DNA of 34,962 nt from contig JAHBWQ010000019.1 of NCBI GenBank assembly GCA_019636915.1, forward strand, positions 1-34,962. Direction: 5' to 3'. The notes below the pieces were generated by a model. The model ran no database searches. It saw only the letters and a program-made list of their open reading frames with translations, and was not told the origin of the DNA. Source of the DNA: Nitrospira sp. (GTDB lineage: Bacteria > Nitrospirota > Nitrospiria > Nitrospirales > Nitrospiraceae). Positions 8,287-16,320 of the stretch are shown piece by piece. Each line of letters starts with the position of its first letter. The stretch's first letter is position 1. Made by a program: the position numbers and the translations under genes.

Positions 8287-8412
8287 ATGTCGATGATGTG
8301 CAGCATGCAGGGATGTACACAGAAGCAGGGGATGTGCGGACATGAAAAAATGATGCTGGTCATGATGGTGATAGGGATGATCGGGGGCGGCGCCTACTGG
8401 CTGCTGGGATAA
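8287..8412 (+). CDS. Met/Cys-rich single-span membrane microprotein
   Basis: This 41-residue protein is not one I recognise. It contains ten methionines and three cysteines (C5, C10, C17). The N-terminal half is soluble, with the Cys residues and one His (H19). The C-terminal half is a single hydrophobic span ending in GGGAYWLLG. The start is firm: AAAGGAGGAG lies just upstream of the ATG at 8287, whereas the longer frame from 8227 has no such site. Met and Cys side chains favour Cu(I), and the bufferin operon begins 230 bases downstream on the same strand. A membrane-anchored copper-binding role is therefore plausible but inferred. Confidence 0.65.
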   Translation: MSMMCSMQGCTQKQGMCGHEKMMLVMMVIGMIGGGAYWLLG

Positions 8413-8475
8413 CCGGGACTTCGTTCGATTCGTCATTACGAACACACCACGCAACGGCTGGAATCGATCGGTGAT

Positions 8476-8491
8476 TGTAAGTTGCCTTACA
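8476..8491. promoter_or_regulatory. CRP-type palindrome upstream of the bufferin operon
   Basis: TGTAAG-TTGC-CTTACA is a perfect 16-base inverted repeat with a four-base centre. It lies about 150 bases before bufA. It matches the CRP-type pattern found at five other intergenic positions in the window. Confidence 0.6.
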
Positions 8492-8540
8492 GAGGGAGGG
8501 GCCGTCAGTCGGGTAGACTCAGCCCAACACGCGAGTCAGA

Positions 8541-8569
8541 AAGGAGAAGGCCATATGTCCGAGCCTTGA
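8541..8569 (+). other. Ribosome binding site with a four-codon ORF before bufA
   Basis: AAGGAGAAGG at 8541-8550 is followed by an ATG at 8555, and the frame stops after MSEP at 8567-8569. It lies between the CRP-type palindrome and bufA, so it would be in the leader of the bufferin transcript. It could be a regulatory mini-ORF or chance. Confidence 0.25.
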
Positions 8570-8643
8570 CGTGAGCGCGAGGCAATTTGTTCAGTCTTAG
8601 GCATTCATCCTCAACATCATTCAACCGTACAAAGGAGAGTCCC

Positions 8644-8973
8644 ATGAATACCAAGAAACACATCGTCCTTCAGTCTGCGTTACTCGTTGCCTTAACCGCA
8701 GCTGGTGCCCAAATTGCGAGTGCCGAGCCAAAGGCTCCAGAACTGCCTGCCGGATGGGAAGCCTGCGGCGGAGTGGCCAAGGCCGGCATGAACGATTGCG
8801 CGGTCAGAACCAGCCTCCACTCTTGTGCGGGCATGGCCAAGAGCGATAACGAGCCGGATTCGTATGTGTTCCTGCCGAAAGGCTTGTGCACCAAGATCAC
8901 GAAAGGCACCGTGCTCCATGTGACCAAGGATGATCTGGCGAAGATGAAAGAGATGATGATGAAAAAGATGTAG
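8644..8973 (+). CDS. bufA: Bufferin precursor peptide (DUF2282-like, BufA)
   Basis: This 109-residue precursor has a signal peptide of about 27 residues ending in ASA and a mature part with four cysteines (C41, C52, C61, C82). The spacing matches DUF2282-type bufferins, where a KAGxNDC segment is followed by SCAG and LPKGLC. In characterised bufferins an MNIO enzyme modifies core cysteines and the product binds copper outside the cytoplasm. The C-terminus here is unusually rich in Met and Lys (MKEMMMKKM), which could add copper ligands. The ATG at 8644 has AAAGGAGAG upstream; the frame is open back to 8587. It heads the operon with bufB 10 bases downstream. Confidence 0.85.
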   Translation: MNTKKHIVLQSALLVALTAAGAQIASAEPKAPELPAGWEACGGVAKAGMNDCAVRTSLHSCAGMAKSDNEPDSYVFLPKGLCTKITKGTVLHVTKDDLAKMKEMMMKKM

Positions 8974-8983
8974 GGCGTCCGTC

Positions 8984-9829
8984 ATGTCTGTTCACCAGCC
9001 CATCCCGATCCCGGCTCAGGCCGGGATCGGACTGCGGTCACACCATTATCGAGAAATCCTGGAGGAGCCGCCTCCAGTCGCCTGGATGGAGGCCCACCCG
9101 GAGAACTACTTCGGTGAAGGGGGCGCACCCCTTCGCATCCTTGAGCGGATCAGAGGCAGCTACCCGTTGAGTTTTCACGGAGTCGGGCTCTCATTGGGTT
9201 CCACGGATCCGATCGACTCGACCCATCTTCGTAAACTGAAGGCATTATTGGATCGCTTCCAACCGACCTTCGTCTCGGAGCATCTGTCGTGGAGTTCGGT
9301 CGATGGTCGCTTCTTCAACGATTTGTTGCCGCTCCCGTATACGGAAGAAAGCTTGGACCTCGTGTGTGCCAAGATCGATGAAATCCAGACGGAGCTGCAA
9401 AGGTCCATGCTCATCGAAAATGTCACCCGGTATCTGACCTGGCGGGATTCGACAATTCCGGAGGGTGAGTTCATGGCTGAAGTCGTGAGGCGAACCGGCT
9501 GCGGGATTTTGCTGGATCTCAACAATGTCTATGTCAATGCTGTGAATTTCCACCTGGACCCGGTGAAGTTTCTCGACGCGATTCCGCCTGATGCCGTGCA
9601 AGAGATCCATCTGGCGGGTTTCGATCGCATCGGAAGATGGCTGGTCGATACGCACGGCCAGCCTGTCTATCCGGAAGTCTGGAGTCTGTACGAATGGGCT
9701 CTTCACCACTTTGGCCCACGACCAACATTGATCGAATGGGATACCAACCTCCCGCCGCTGGCCGTGTTGGTGGAGCAAGCCACCCACGCCGATGCCATGC
9801 TCGGAGCCCGTCATGCCACGACTGTATGA
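8984..9829 (+). CDS. bufB: MNIO-family (DUF692) bufferin-modifying enzyme BufB
   Basis: This 281-residue protein belongs to DUF692, the multinuclear non-heme iron-dependent oxidative enzymes with a TIM-barrel fold. Conserved metal-ligand blocks are visible in order: GIGLRSHHYREI, EAHPENYFG, LSFHGVGLSLG, VSEHLSW, IENVTRYL, LLDLNNVYVN, EIHLAGF, DTHGQPV and LIEWDTN. The known role in bufferin systems is oxidative modification of precursor cysteines, in the cytoplasm before export. The gene starts 10 bases after bufA and overlaps bufC by 17 bases, so translation is probably coupled. Nothing in the protein looks truncated. Confidence 0.93.
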   Translation: MSVHQPIPIPAQAGIGLRSHHYREILEEPPPVAWMEAHPENYFGEGGAPLRILERIRGSYPLSFHGVGLSLGSTDPIDSTHLRKLKALLDRFQPTFVSEHLSWSSVDGRFFNDLLPLPYTEESLDLVCAKIDEIQTELQRSMLIENVTRYLTWRDSTIPEGEFMAEVVRRTGCGILLDLNNVYVNAVNFHLDPVKFLDAIPPDAVQEIHLAGFDRIGRWLVDTHGQPVYPEVWSLYEWALHHFGPRPTLIEWDTNLPPLAVLVEQATHADAMLGARHATTV

Positions 9830-10586
9830 ACTCCAGCGCGCGTTCGCCTCTGCGATTGTTGAAGGGAACAGCCTGCCGTCCGTCACCTCGATGCAGGGTG
9901 GGCCATCCTGGCGAAGCCTGGCCCTCTATCGTCGATTGATTCGAAACAACTATACGCAGGCATTGACGATCACCTACCCGGTGCTCCATCGCTTGATCGG
10001 CGGTCACTATTTCGGCGTGTTCGCACGCGGGTATATCAAGCGGTATCCCTCGACGAGCGGCGATCTGTTTGCGTATGGGCAGCATTTCCCGCTCTTCCTC
10101 CGTCAACTTGAAAGCCCTCGTCTGCTTATCGAACTGGCTCGTTTGGAATGGGCCTGTCACGAACTGCATCAAGCTGCCGACAGCCCGCTTCCTTCTCAAG
10201 AGTGGGGGAAGACCCTTGCCACGGTCGATCCCTCCTCTGTGACGTTCCGCCTGAATCAGGCCGTGCGGCTGCTGCGATGCGCGCTGCCGGTCCATCGAGT
10301 CTGGCACGCGCTCCAACCAGAAGTTGGTGGAAAGGAGATCGACGACGTGTGTCTGTCTCCTGAGGAGGGGGGTCTCCTGGTGACGAGAGCCGGTGGAAGG
10401 ATTCATGTCAGGAGCCTCTCGCCCAAACAGTGGTGGCTGCTCCAGGCCGTGCGCGATGGAAAAACCGTGGCGGAAGTTGAGTGCATGGCGAGAGAGTTCA
10501 CACCTGAAATCGACTTTGCCCAATTTATGACCGGCCTGTCCGGTGCCACCACAGGCCCGGTATTCTCACTCGAGGTGCAGTCATGA
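9813..10586 (+). CDS. bufC: DUF2063-type partner protein BufC
   Basis: This 257-residue protein carries an N-terminal DUF2063 domain (about residues 3-95: LYELQRAFASAI, then a LALYRRLIRNNYTQAL stretch and an FGVFARGYI segment). A less conserved C-terminal domain follows. Proteins of this family accompany DUF692 enzymes and are thought to recognise the precursor for the modifying enzyme. The start at 9813 is preferred because GGAG lies upstream and it overlaps the end of bufB; the ATG at 9792 is possible but lacks a site. The next gene starts with a four-base ATGA overlap at 10583. Confidence 0.88.
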   Translation: MPRLYELQRAFASAIVEGNSLPSVTSMQGGPSWRSLALYRRLIRNNYTQALTITYPVLHRLIGGHYFGVFARGYIKRYPSTSGDLFAYGQHFPLFLRQLESPRLLIELARLEWACHELHQAADSPLPSQEWGKTLATVDPSSVTFRLNQAVRLLRCALPVHRVWHALQPEVGGKEIDDVCLSPEEGGLLVTRAGGRIHVRSLSPKQWWLLQAVRDGKTVAEVECMAREFTPEIDFAQFMTGLSGATTGPVFSLEVQS

Positions 10587-11164
10587 TTCACAAGAAGGGA
10601 TGGTTGACCGTGGTGCTCGATCACGCAGTGGCCTGGTACGGTCGAGTCGTCTGGGGCTTGGAGGCCTTGTTACCCCTCTTTGACTTGTCGGTCCGTCTGT
10701 ACCTCGCGCATATCTTCTGGACGGGCGGGATGGTGAAGCTCTCCAGTTGGATATCGACGGTGGTGCTCTTCACCATGGTCTACGATGTGCCGTTGTTGCC
10801 GCCAGAGATGGCCGCCTACGTGGCTACCGCCGTCGAATTGGGCGGCTCGTTCCTGTTGGCGATCGGCCTGGCCGGTCGGTGGGCGGCCCTCTCGCTGTTC
10901 GGACTCAATATCGTCGCCTCGATCTCATACGGACAAGTATCCGATGCGGCGCTTCAAGAAGCGTTCTATGTGGGAATGCTGTTCTTATATTTCGTCCTGC
11001 ACGGGCCGGGGCTACTCTCCGCCGACACTCTGTTAAGCCACCTCATTCAACGCAGACAGTCGAAGAGCGATGCTAAGCCCACTCTTTCCGCTCACACAGC
11101 CTCTCACAGTGTCTCGAATGCCTCGGATGCAGAGATGAAGGCAGGCTTGCCATGGAGAGGATAA
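10583..11164 (+). CDS. bufD: DoxX-family membrane protein BufD
   Basis: This 193-residue protein has the DoxX family pattern: a first helix region with LFDLSVRLYLAHIFWTGGM, then a PPEMAAYVATAVELGGSFLLAIGL segment, and two further hydrophobic spans, about four in total. The tail after residue 155 is hydrophilic. DoxX proteins are common last members of bufferin operons; the role is not settled, with redox or membrane support proposed. It overlaps bufC by four bases and ends the operon. The next gene is convergent. Confidence 0.87.
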   Translation: MIHKKGWLTVVLDHAVAWYGRVVWGLEALLPLFDLSVRLYLAHIFWTGGMVKLSSWISTVVLFTMVYDVPLLPPEMAAYVATAVELGGSFLLAIGLAGRWAALSLFGLNIVASISYGQVSDAALQEAFYVGMLFLYFVLHGPGLLSADTLLSHLIQRRQSKSDAKPTLSAHTASHSVSNASDAEMKAGLPWRG

Positions 11165-11320
11165 CCGAGCAGGCTGTGCGTGGAACGTGAAAGAGGATCC
11201 CGCGCATTCAACTCGGCCAGCGAGCGAGGCTCAGCTCAAGTAGTTCCGTGGAAGGCAACTCATGGGTCTAGAAGAGTTCCTTCGGACCGAATGTCGCCTG
11301 GGACCGAAGGACAGCCGTTT

Positions 11321-11539
11321 TTAAATCCTTCTGAGACCTGCTTCCGTTTCCGGCGCACAGGTCTTATCCAGCAGAAAATACACCGGGCAGAACCCTGTGA
11401 AGGCGCTCTGAATCAGGGTGATGCCGATCACGCCTGGTAGGAGTAACCAAGCAGGGTGCACGCTATAACCCAACGCGATGCCAAGGGTGATGACCGCCCC
11501 GACGATACCATCATGGATTCGTCTCTTGGTGTTGTTCAT
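11321..11539 (-). CDS. DUF2892 (YgaP-type) inner membrane protein
   Basis: This 72-residue protein matches DUF2892: a basic N-terminus (MNNTKRRIHDGIVGAV), then two hydrophobic spans (about 12-28 and 30-48) and a CPVYFLLDKT ending. The start at 11539 has GGGAGGAT upstream. An almost identical 5' end, truncated after about 22 codons, is found at 16225 on the same strand. The DNA upstream of both copies is also related. Function is unknown; family members are often fused or adjacent to rhodanese-like sulfur proteins. Confidence 0.82.
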   Translation of the reverse strand: MNNTKRRIHDGIVGAVITLGIALGYSVHPAWLLLPGVIGITLIQSAFTGFCPVYFLLDKTCAPETEAGLRRI

Positions 11540-11653
11540 GATCCATCCTCCCTTGAAGTTCACAGAATAGAATCGACTCAATTTGACGGGCAACTAAAAT
11601 CTTACCAGCCCTGTGTCTCTGAAGAAACAGGAAGAATCGATTTGGCTTTCCGC

Positions 11654-11731
11654 TCAGTCGACCTTGCGCTTGAGCACGATGTCTTCGTACTGTGCGTCCG
11701 CCGATTCTCCGATATTGTCGGTATCGGTCAT
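11654..11731 (-). pseudogene. Relic of the 3' end of a DUF3047 gene
   Basis: The minus-strand reading MTDTDNIGESADAQYEDIV..., 25 codons ending in TGA, closely matches the last 25 residues of the intact DUF3047 protein at 16321. A TAG stands directly before it, so no protein can be made from the upstream frame. It lies just upstream of the intact DUF2892 gene, in the same order as the intact DUF3047 gene and the truncated DUF2892 copy near 16200. The rest of the gene has been lost. Confidence 0.7.
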
Positions 11732-12012
11732 CTAGATGGAATTGGAACCTCGCGCTCAACACGGGCCGCAACAGATACCAGTTAGCCCGGTTGAGGGGCA
11801 TCCATTCGCTGTATCGATCTCGTTTCCAACACCATCGACCGGGTGATTTGCCAGCTCGACAAAGGTGGAGGGTGCGTCTCCCCAGGGAGGTCAAGAGACG
11901 CCCTACCGAGGTGGGCGCCACGGTAGTCCTCCGTCCCGCGGCTGAATATCGATACTTCAACCGCATTCAGACCTGCACAAGAACACGGTGCGTCGCTGTG
12001 GGCCGCGTCACG

Positions 12013-13191
12013 CTACGGACGTTCCAGCAGCGCTACCAAGGCCATGGTGGCAAACGCCGCACCCGAATAAAATGTCCATGACGGGCCGAGCATATCCCAC
12101 ATCACACCGGCAACCAAACTGGCGACCAACATGGCCACGCCGCTCGCGAGGTTGAAGAGGCCAAAGGCGGTCCCACGAAGCTCTGCCGGAGCAGTCTGCG
12201 CCACCATCGCTGCGAGCAATCCTTGGGTCATGCCCATGTGCAGTCCCCATAACATCACGCCGACCCCTACGAGGATCCAATGGACGGAAAGGCCAAGCAC
12301 GAGATCGGCAGCGATCAAGACCAGCAGCCCCCATCTGAGCAGCACGGTCTGGCTCATCCGATCTGCCAGATGTCCGAACGGATAGGCCGAACCGGCATAC
12401 ACGATATTCATGGCCATAATGACAAGTGGGACTAACGCCATCGAGATGCCTGTCTCTTGACCCCGGAGGACAAGAAACGCCTCGCTGAACCGAGCCAGCG
12501 TAAAGAGCACGCCGATTCTCACAATAGACCAATAGGATGGTGGCAGCCGTGCTAGAGTCTCACAGCAAACGGGATTTGTACGCGTCTGAGATGGTGGCGG
12601 AGCCGGTTCTTGAATACCGAAGATCAGCAGTGCAACGGAAACCATAGCGGGAAGGACGGCCAGCCAGAAGACGGCCCGAATATCCTCGGCCCACAGCAGC
12701 ATGAATCCGACGGCCAGGATCGGTCCAAGGAACGCCCCGATGGTATCGAGGCTTTGCCGCAAGCCAAAAGCCGCTCCTCGTCTTGCTACAGGCGTGAGGT
12801 CGGCGACAAGGGCATCACGTGGGGCGCCACGTATTCCCTTCCCGACACGATCGAGAAGACGGGCGGTCAAGACGATCTCCACTCCCGAGGCAACCGCAAA
12901 CAGCGGTTTGCTGAGCGCGCCCAACCCATAGCCGCCCACCGCCAACCACTTCCGGTTTCTCAGATAATCGCTCACGACTCCCGAAAAGACTTTGATGATT
13001 AGAGCGAGCGATTCGGCAAGGCCTTCTACTACACCAACCAGAGTGGCACTCGCCCCAAGGGTGGTCACCAAAAAGACGGGTAGCAAGCTATGAATCATTT
13101 CGGACGACAGATCCATGAAGAGACTCACCAGCCCAAGCACCCAGACGCCGGTGGGCATTTCCCGAAGCGAATGCGATAGCCCCATGGTCAT
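12013..13191 (-). CDS. MFS transporter
   Basis: This 392-residue protein has about 12 hydrophobic spans typical of the major facilitator superfamily. The first cytoplasmic loop contains SDYLRNRKW, a motif A-like segment, and RLLDRVGKGIRGAPRDALVAD follows in the next loop. The second half repeats the pattern with FGHLADRM. Substrate cannot be predicted. The start at 13191 overlaps the stop of the upstream lipoprotein gene by four bases (ATGA), which implies translational coupling; an ATG at 13185 is an alternative. The 281 bases after its stop hold no clear gene, apart from an imperfect GC-rich hairpin near 11869-11904. Confidence 0.88.
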   Translation of the reverse strand: MTMGLSHSLREMPTGVWVLGLVSLFMDLSSEMIHSLLPVFLVTTLGASATLVGVVEGLAESLALIIKVFSGVVSDYLRNRKWLAVGGYGLGALSKPLFAVASGVEIVLTARLLDRVGKGIRGAPRDALVADLTPVARRGAAFGLRQSLDTIGAFLGPILAVGFMLLWAEDIRAVFWLAVLPAMVSVALLIFGIQEPAPPPSQTRTNPVCCETLARLPPSYWSIVRIGVLFTLARFSEAFLVLRGQETGISMALVPLVIMAMNIVYAGSAYPFGHLADRMSQTVLLRWGLLVLIAADLVLGLSVHWILVGVGVMLWGLHMGMTQGLLAAMVAQTAPAELRGTAFGLFNLASGVAMLVASLVAGVMWDMLGPSWTFYSGAAFATMALVALLERP

Positions 13192-14042
13192 GAGGATGTC
13201 CCTTCGCGTCTATCCAGCTCCAACGTCGCACAGGGAGCACGGCGAAGTTCCCGTCCCGCTTGGTCCGCAATCTCCGTCACCGCCTGCGTCAGATTCACCG
13301 TCAACTGGACTTCTTTACGGCGGCGCTCATCGGGCTCACGTTTTTTCAGCGTCCATCCGGGGATCAACACCACCACCGCTTCCTCCTTCCATGGTTGCTC
13401 CACGCACTTTCGAACGTCCCACGCTTCTGCTTTGAGGCGGACAGGACGCAGCGCCCATCCCGCAATGTACGCACCACCCCACCACACCGGGACATCGGTT
13501 AAGAGTTCACTAGCGGCGGTGGCCGCCATCGCTGTCGGATTAAATCCCGTTGCTGCGCCAACGATTAGGGTTTCCGTGAGCATGGAAACTAACAAACCGG
13601 GCACCCAGTACTGCCAGCGGACGACGCCATAATCGACGAGCCTCGCGGTGACCACTAAATCGGCATGGGCTTCCTCGCCAAGCGCCCGCCAGCCCTCCGC
13701 ATCAAGCGGCTTACCCGCGACTGATCGGTTGGTCTGAAGCCGCCTCGCGTCCTGAAACGGAACAACGAGAAATCCCGGTTGCCGAGCCAGTTCCTCGGTC
13801 AACAGCCGTTGAGCCGTCACTTCAACTTCGTCGATGAGCTGTTGTAAGAGCTGAGTTGCCACCTCGGGAGGCGGACTTTCCTCGAAGGTGGCCAAATCCG
13901 AGGGTGAGGTCACAGGAGCCTCCATGGTCACCGGTCCCACCAAGACCGTGAGGGGTGGATGAGGAGACGGTAAGGAGTGTCCTGGAAGCCACGCACATCC
14001 TGAAATGATCAACAGGCACAGACCCGTGAGACTCCGCTTCAT
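13188..14042 (-). CDS. Lipoprotein of unknown function
   Basis: This 284-residue protein begins with a lipoprotein signal peptide: MKRSLTGLCLLIISGCAW, with the lipobox cysteine at position 16. The mature part contains a QPGFLVVPFQDARRLQ segment and a region reading HADLVVTARLVDYGVVRWQYWVPG. This is the pattern of lipoproteins with a GNA1162/CsgG-like periplasmic domain, but similarity is weak. The ATG at 14042 is preferred because GGAG lies eight bases upstream; the frame extends to 14114. It is followed by, and overlaps, the MFS transporter gene. Confidence 0.72.
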   Translation of the reverse strand: MKRSLTGLCLLIISGCAWLPGHSLPSPHPPLTVLVGPVTMEAPVTSPSDLATFEESPPPEVATQLLQQLIDEVEVTAQRLLTEELARQPGFLVVPFQDARRLQTNRSVAGKPLDAEGWRALGEEAHADLVVTARLVDYGVVRWQYWVPGLLVSMLTETLIVGAATGFNPTAMAATAASELLTDVPVWWGGAYIAGWALRPVRLKAEAWDVRKCVEQPWKEEAVVVLIPGWTLKKREPDERRRKEVQLTVNLTQAVTEIADQAGRELRRAPCATLELDRREGTSS

Positions 14043-14129
14043 GCTCGTACTCCACTCGGTAGTTATGTAGGCCACCCGGTCACATACCGGATGACCACTC
14101 ACCACGAAAACCACGAGAGGAAACGAGCC

Positions 14130-14471
14130 TCAGAGACGATAACAGCAGGTGAAACGAGGGAGACTTCGCGTGTATGCGAGGTCGGCGAAGGAAGAATTGA
14201 TCGGATTCGAGGGAACCGAGGCAACCGCTGTACTGAGAGCGACGGTCATTGCGAGCGCGAACAGATCGAGGAGAGGGGTTCCGATCGACGCATCCAGCGT
14301 GTCGGATTTCACGGCAAGCTGCAACTGCGTGAGTGCCTGTTCGTCAGAGGAATTGGTTTCCGGCACGACGTTTAACTGTTCGGCGAACGCCACGCCGCTC
14401 AACAGGAGCCAGACCACGATCAAACTACCCACGATCCGCTGGTGAAAACGGATGCTCCTACCCAGTCGCAT
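14130..14471 (-). CDS. Small exported protein of unknown function
   Basis: This 113-residue ORF, read from the ATG at 14471, has a basic start, a hydrophobic stretch (IVGSLIVVWLLLSGVAFA) and a plausible signal peptidase site after AFA. A second hydrophobic segment (LLDLFALAMTVALSTAVASV) follows. The C-terminus holds two adjacent cysteines (TCCYRL). No clear ribosome site is seen, so the start is uncertain; an ATG at 14507 is also open. I do not recognise a family. It lies 87 bases before the lipoprotein gene on the same strand. Confidence 0.45.
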   Translation of the reverse strand: MRLGRSIRFHQRIVGSLIVVWLLLSGVAFAEQLNVVPETNSSDEQALTQLQLAVKSDTLDASIGTPLLDLFALAMTVALSTAVASVPSNPINSSFADLAYTRSLPRFTCCYRL

Positions 14472-14633
14472 GGCTGTCACTCTAAGTGGATGTGTCGACA
14501 CTGTCAACTCCGTGGACAGGGTCAGGACCCATGGGAGAAAGGGGAGTCGATGATCGTATTGCCCAGGAAAGGCCTGAATAATTCCTGATTTCTATCAACC
14601 AGTGTACAAAAAAAGCGGGGCATTTTGTTAGTT

Positions 14634-14660
14634 TCTGATTCGAACTTCGAATTAATCAGA
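14634..14660. promoter_or_regulatory. Operator-like palindrome
   Basis: ATTCGAA-C-TTCGAAT (14638-14652) is a perfect 15-base dyad, and TCTGATT/AATCAGA (14634-14640 and 14654-14660) forms an overlapping outer dyad. It lies in the otherwise empty gap 14472-14801, about 165 bases upstream of the minus-strand ORF starting at 14471. It is likely a repressor or activator site, but which protein binds is not known. Confidence 0.4.
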
Positions 14661-14801
14661 CCTTCTCACGATTGATGCGCACGATAACCGTCCGCTCGTG
14701 GCCCACCACCGGAGTCGACCATCTGCTCCGGAACTCTTCAGCCTGTGAGCGACGGACTCACATTACGAGGTGGCAGACCAACTTCCAGCTGGTCAAAATA
14801 T

Positions 14802-16115
14802 TCAGGTTGATTTCGGCAATTCTTGTTTCACCGGTAACAAGGATGGGGGGCGCGCGGTTCTGAAGTGGACCAGATCCTTCGAAAAGAGCACATCCAGCGT
14901 CCAGTCCAAGGCCACGAGCACCTTCTTCTCAAAGCGCGGGAGTTTCAGCAAGTAGATCGTCCGCCACAGCCACCAGGCCAGGAAGCCGGAAAAATTCACG
15001 CCGAGAATGTTCGCGACACCGGTCCGTTTCCCAATCGGGGCCAGGAGTCCGATCGTGGAATACACAAATGGTTTCTTCCATCCCTTTCGCACGGTGGCCA
15101 GAACGTTCTGCGCCGCGATCCGCCCTTCCCGCAACGCATGTTGGGCCGTTGGAGGATGAAATCCTCCAGTCTGCCGATTCGGCACGAGTGCACAGTCTCC
15201 CAAGGCCCAGACTCCAGACCACCCAGGCACTTCTAGGTATTCGTTGACGAGGACCCGGCCCTTCTCTTTCGGGCATGGCAAGGTATCCAAGAGCGCGTGT
15301 GGACTGATCCCGGCCGTCCATACCAACGTATTCGTGGTGATCGTGGTCCCATCGCTGAGTGTGACATCCTGGTCCTTCACGGCGGTGACTTTACAGTTCA
15401 AGCGTATGTCCACTTGTTGTTCAGCGAGTTTACGTTGTGCGTAGATGCCGAGCTTCTTGCCGAGTTCCGGCAAAATGACGGGTCCCGCACTGACGAGAGT
15501 GACCCGCAGTCTGTCCTCACGCAGATGGGGAAAAAAGCGGATCGCTTCCCGCAGAAAGTCATTCATGGCCGCAATGGTTTCGACGCCAGCAAAGCCGCCT
15601 CCGGCCACGATGAAATTCAGTAAGCCGGTGCGGAGGGACGCCCCACACTCAAAGTCGGCCTCTTCCAGATTCGCGATGAGATGGTTGCGCAGCATGATCG
15701 CGTCACTCAGCGATTTCATCGTGAACGCGCGCTGCGCTAAGCCGGGGATCCCGAAGAAGTTCGTGGTGGACCCGAGGGCCAGCACCAGGTGGTCGTACGG
15801 CAGCGAGTGGCAATGTTGCTCGTGCCCATGCGACACGCCCACTCGTTTATGTACGAGATCGATGGCTTCGATCTCGCCATGAAAGAACGTCACCCGTCGC
15901 AGCAACTTCCGGATCGGGCTGACGATGTTGGTGATATCGAGGTCGCTGGCGGCGACTTCGTGCAGCATCGGGGTGAAGAGGAAGAAGTTGTCGTGGTTGA
16001 CGAGGGTGACGTCCAGGGCGGCGCCCCGCGCCAGAGCGCGTTCGAACTCCAAGGCAGCGTACATGCCGCCGAATCCTCCCCCCAGAATCACCACGCGGGG
16101 CTTGCCGTTAGACAT
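14802..16115 (-). CDS. Type II NADH dehydrogenase-like FAD/NAD(P) oxidoreductase
   Basis: This 437-residue flavoprotein resembles NDH-2, which passes electrons from NADH to quinone at the inner membrane without pumping protons. The first dinucleotide motif is VVILGGGFGGMYAAL for FAD, the second is FIVAGGGFAGVE for NAD(P)H, and the FAD-contacting GVWALGDCALVP block is in the last third. The tail (about 370-400) contains a hydrophobic LAWWLWRTIYLLKLPR segment of the sort that anchors NDH-2 to membranes. The ATG at 16115 is preferred over the TTG at 16118, with GAGG upstream. A remnant DUF2892 gene lies just upstream. Confidence 0.9.
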   Translation of the reverse strand: MSNGKPRVVILGGGFGGMYAALEFERALARGAALDVTLVNHDNFFLFTPMLHEVAASDLDITNIVSPIRKLLRRVTFFHGEIEAIDLVHKRVGVSHGHEQHCHSLPYDHLVLALGSTTNFFGIPGLAQRAFTMKSLSDAIMLRNHLIANLEEADFECGASLRTGLLNFIVAGGGFAGVETIAAMNDFLREAIRFFPHLREDRLRVTLVSAGPVILPELGKKLGIYAQRKLAEQQVDIRLNCKVTAVKDQDVTLSDGTTITTNTLVWTAGISPHALLDTLPCPKEKGRVLVNEYLEVPGWSGVWALGDCALVPNRQTGGFHPPTAQHALREGRIAAQNVLATVRKGWKKPFVYSTIGLLAPIGKRTGVANILGVNFSGFLAWWLWRTIYLLKLPRFEKKVLVALDWTLDVLFSKDLVHFRTARPPSLLPVKQELPKST

Positions 16116-16138
16116 CAATCCTCACGAGCTTGAGACCC

Positions 16139-16225
16139 TCAATAGACATACGAGTTCGGAGCGATGCCAAAAGGGATCAACGCTCCGACGATGCCATCGT
16201 GAATCCGTCTCTTGGTGTTGTTCAT
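16139..16225 (-). pseudogene. Truncated DUF2892 gene copy
   Basis: The minus-strand frame opens MNNTKRRIHDGIVGAL like the intact DUF2892 protein at 11539 and keeps its ribosome site (GAGGAT). It leaves the family sequence after about 22 codons and stops at 28 residues, before the second membrane span. The DNA identity to 11476-11545 is high. It may still be translated as a short peptide, but it lacks most of the family domain. Confidence 0.75.
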
Positions 16226-16320
16226 GATTCATCCTCCTTCAAAGACCAACGCAAAGATCTCTATAATCGTAACAGTCCTGGGTTCAAGATACACAGGAAG
16301 AATCGATTCTTGCTTTTGGT

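Noticed and set aside
11732-12012. Frames and an imperfect hairpin (11869-11904) after the MFS gene
   Set aside because: The frames show no known domain, and the hairpin has a two-base bulge and no T-tract, so neither was called as a feature.
14744-14762. TGTGAG and CTCACA dyad
   Set aside because: The two half-sites are seven bases apart rather than four, so the spacing does not fit a CRP-type site.
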